Origin: Lanius collurio
Lineage: Eukaryota > Chordata > Aves > Passeriformes > Laniidae
Direction of reading: 5' to 3'
Length of the DNA stretch: 64,000 bases
NCBI GenBank assembly: GCA_020086605.1
Contig: JACBWW010000004.1
Span: forward strand, 36,336,987-36,400,986
Shown here piece after piece: positions 63,201-64,000 of the stretch. The notes under the pieces are model-generated. The model had not been told where the DNA came from. It worked only from the letters and a program-made list of their open reading frames with translations, and did no database searches. Both the position numbers and the translations under genes were made by a program. Each line of letters opens with the position of its first letter. Position 1 is the stretch's first letter.

Positions 63201-64000
63201 CTGTCTTAAGCTTACTATTAAGAGTTTCAAGTAGAGATTCTCCTTTCAGGTCAACCTCTCCCCTTTAGGTCAATTTGCTTAAAGGTCTAAGCTTATTAAC
63301 TTTAACTTGTAAGAACCTAAGTGCTGGAGGATAAAGGGAAATGCATACACATATAAGACGAAACACCTTTCCCATATTTTATTTTAAGAGGAAATAGAAC
63401 AAACCAGGAGTTTTGATTTCATGTGGCACATGGTACCACAAGAGGGCACTAAATCCACGCCTAAAGCGGGCCCACATTACAGAACTCACTCTGAGGAAGA
63501 AAGATGAACTGCTTTCACAAACACTCCCCTCTATGTACAAGGATTCAGGTTTCTGACGGCATGCACATACATTCCTAATGAACTCACACTCCCTCGACTT
63601 TCCACAGAGTAACACACAGCCTTTTGCAAAAGCACTATCCTGCCAAGGATGAAAGACCGTGAGACTCGAAGCTTGAAAAAATCATGCTTCATGTTTTAAA
63701 TAGCACCAGTCTATTAATAACATTTTGAATTTTGGTCTTGTCTAAAAAAAAGTGAAGTGCATGAGCTCATAACAAAATGGAACAGTGAGTCAGAGGCATT
63801 TGCTTAGTCAGATAAAAATATTATGAGTACAAATGACTTCTGTTTGCCCAGGCAACACAATTCTGTTTACATACACAAGGAAAAGTCTTATCCAACACCA
63901 ATTAACATATCAGAATGTTTCCGTGGTCAGCTGACCATCAAACTAAAATATGGTTCTCAGATTCTGTAACCTTTTCAATAAGGCTTGGAAACATCTGAAT
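51253..64000 (-). other. TTC17: TTC17 upstream intron, at least 12.7 kb
   Basis: AT-rich DNA. I looked on the minus strand for the expected preceding exon, which in TTC17 ends around a CMQFYPFLYNITS-type sequence, and did not find it. The intron therefore appears to run past the window edge. Contents noted: an A-rich low-complexity run at 52,979-53,028, a GC-richer patch at 57,130-57,370 and a 159-codon minus-strand open frame at 61,038-61,517. No other gene, RNA gene or recognisable transposon was seen. Confidence 0.75.

Larger units (their letters stand above)
40305..64000 (-). other. TTC17: TTC17 gene, 3' part (continues beyond right edge)
   Basis: This is a minus-strand spliced gene with nine coding exons visible between 51,252 and 41,241, adding up to 1,349 coding bases: 448 complete codons, the stop, and two bases of a codon shared with an exon outside the window. 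Every border is AG/GT and every phase joins. The peptides agree with the vertebrate TTC17 C-terminus as I recall it (human protein about 1,141 residues), so about 40% of the protein is here. TTC17 is a TPR protein reported to act in actin polymerisation and primary-cilium organisation. The promoter, the N-terminus and the earlier TPR blocks lie beyond 64,000. Confidence 0.97.

Overview
The window is vertebrate nuclear DNA, most likely from a bird. Two things show this. A CR1-type LINE 3' end lies at about 10.22-10.35 kb. A spliced gene on the minus strand from about 40.3 kb to beyond the right edge is clearly the 3' half of TTC17 (tetratricopeptide repeat protein 17). There are no bacterial-type operons, CRISPR arrays or phage genes. 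Almost all open reading frames longer than 60 codons are chance frames in non-coding DNA.

Layout. Positions 1-40.3 kb are intergenic, downstream of TTC17. No protein-coding gene could be recognised there. It holds a 60-base G run at the very edge, a CRE-bearing and G/C-run-rich stretch (0.06-2.4 kb), an AT-rich tandem array (8.17-8.25 kb), one CR1 fragment, simple repeats and two assembly gaps (11,922-12,254 and 31,979-32,362). It also holds a GC-rich patch with several MEF2-type sites around it (21.5-23.9 kb), a dense CpG island cut off by the second gap (about 31.15-31.98 kb) and a striking 53-nt hairpin (34,403-34,455).

Positions 40.3-51.25 kb on the minus strand carry the last nine coding exons of TTC17, its stop codon, and a 3' UTR of about 0.94 kb with a convincing poly(A) site. 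All nine exons have AG/GT borders and their phases join without a break, giving 448 complete C-terminal codons plus one codon shared with the missing upstream exon. Positions 51.25-64 kb are an upstream TTC17 intron of at least 12.7 kb in which I found no further exon. The N-terminal part of the gene lies to the right of the window.

From mammalian gene order (recalled, not checked), the DNA downstream of TTC17 leads towards MIR670HG/MIR129-2 and HSD17B12. No miR-129 sequence is visible in the sequenced bases. No previously undescribed protein system was found. The best leads are the hairpin, the gap-interrupted CpG island and the MEF2-site cluster.
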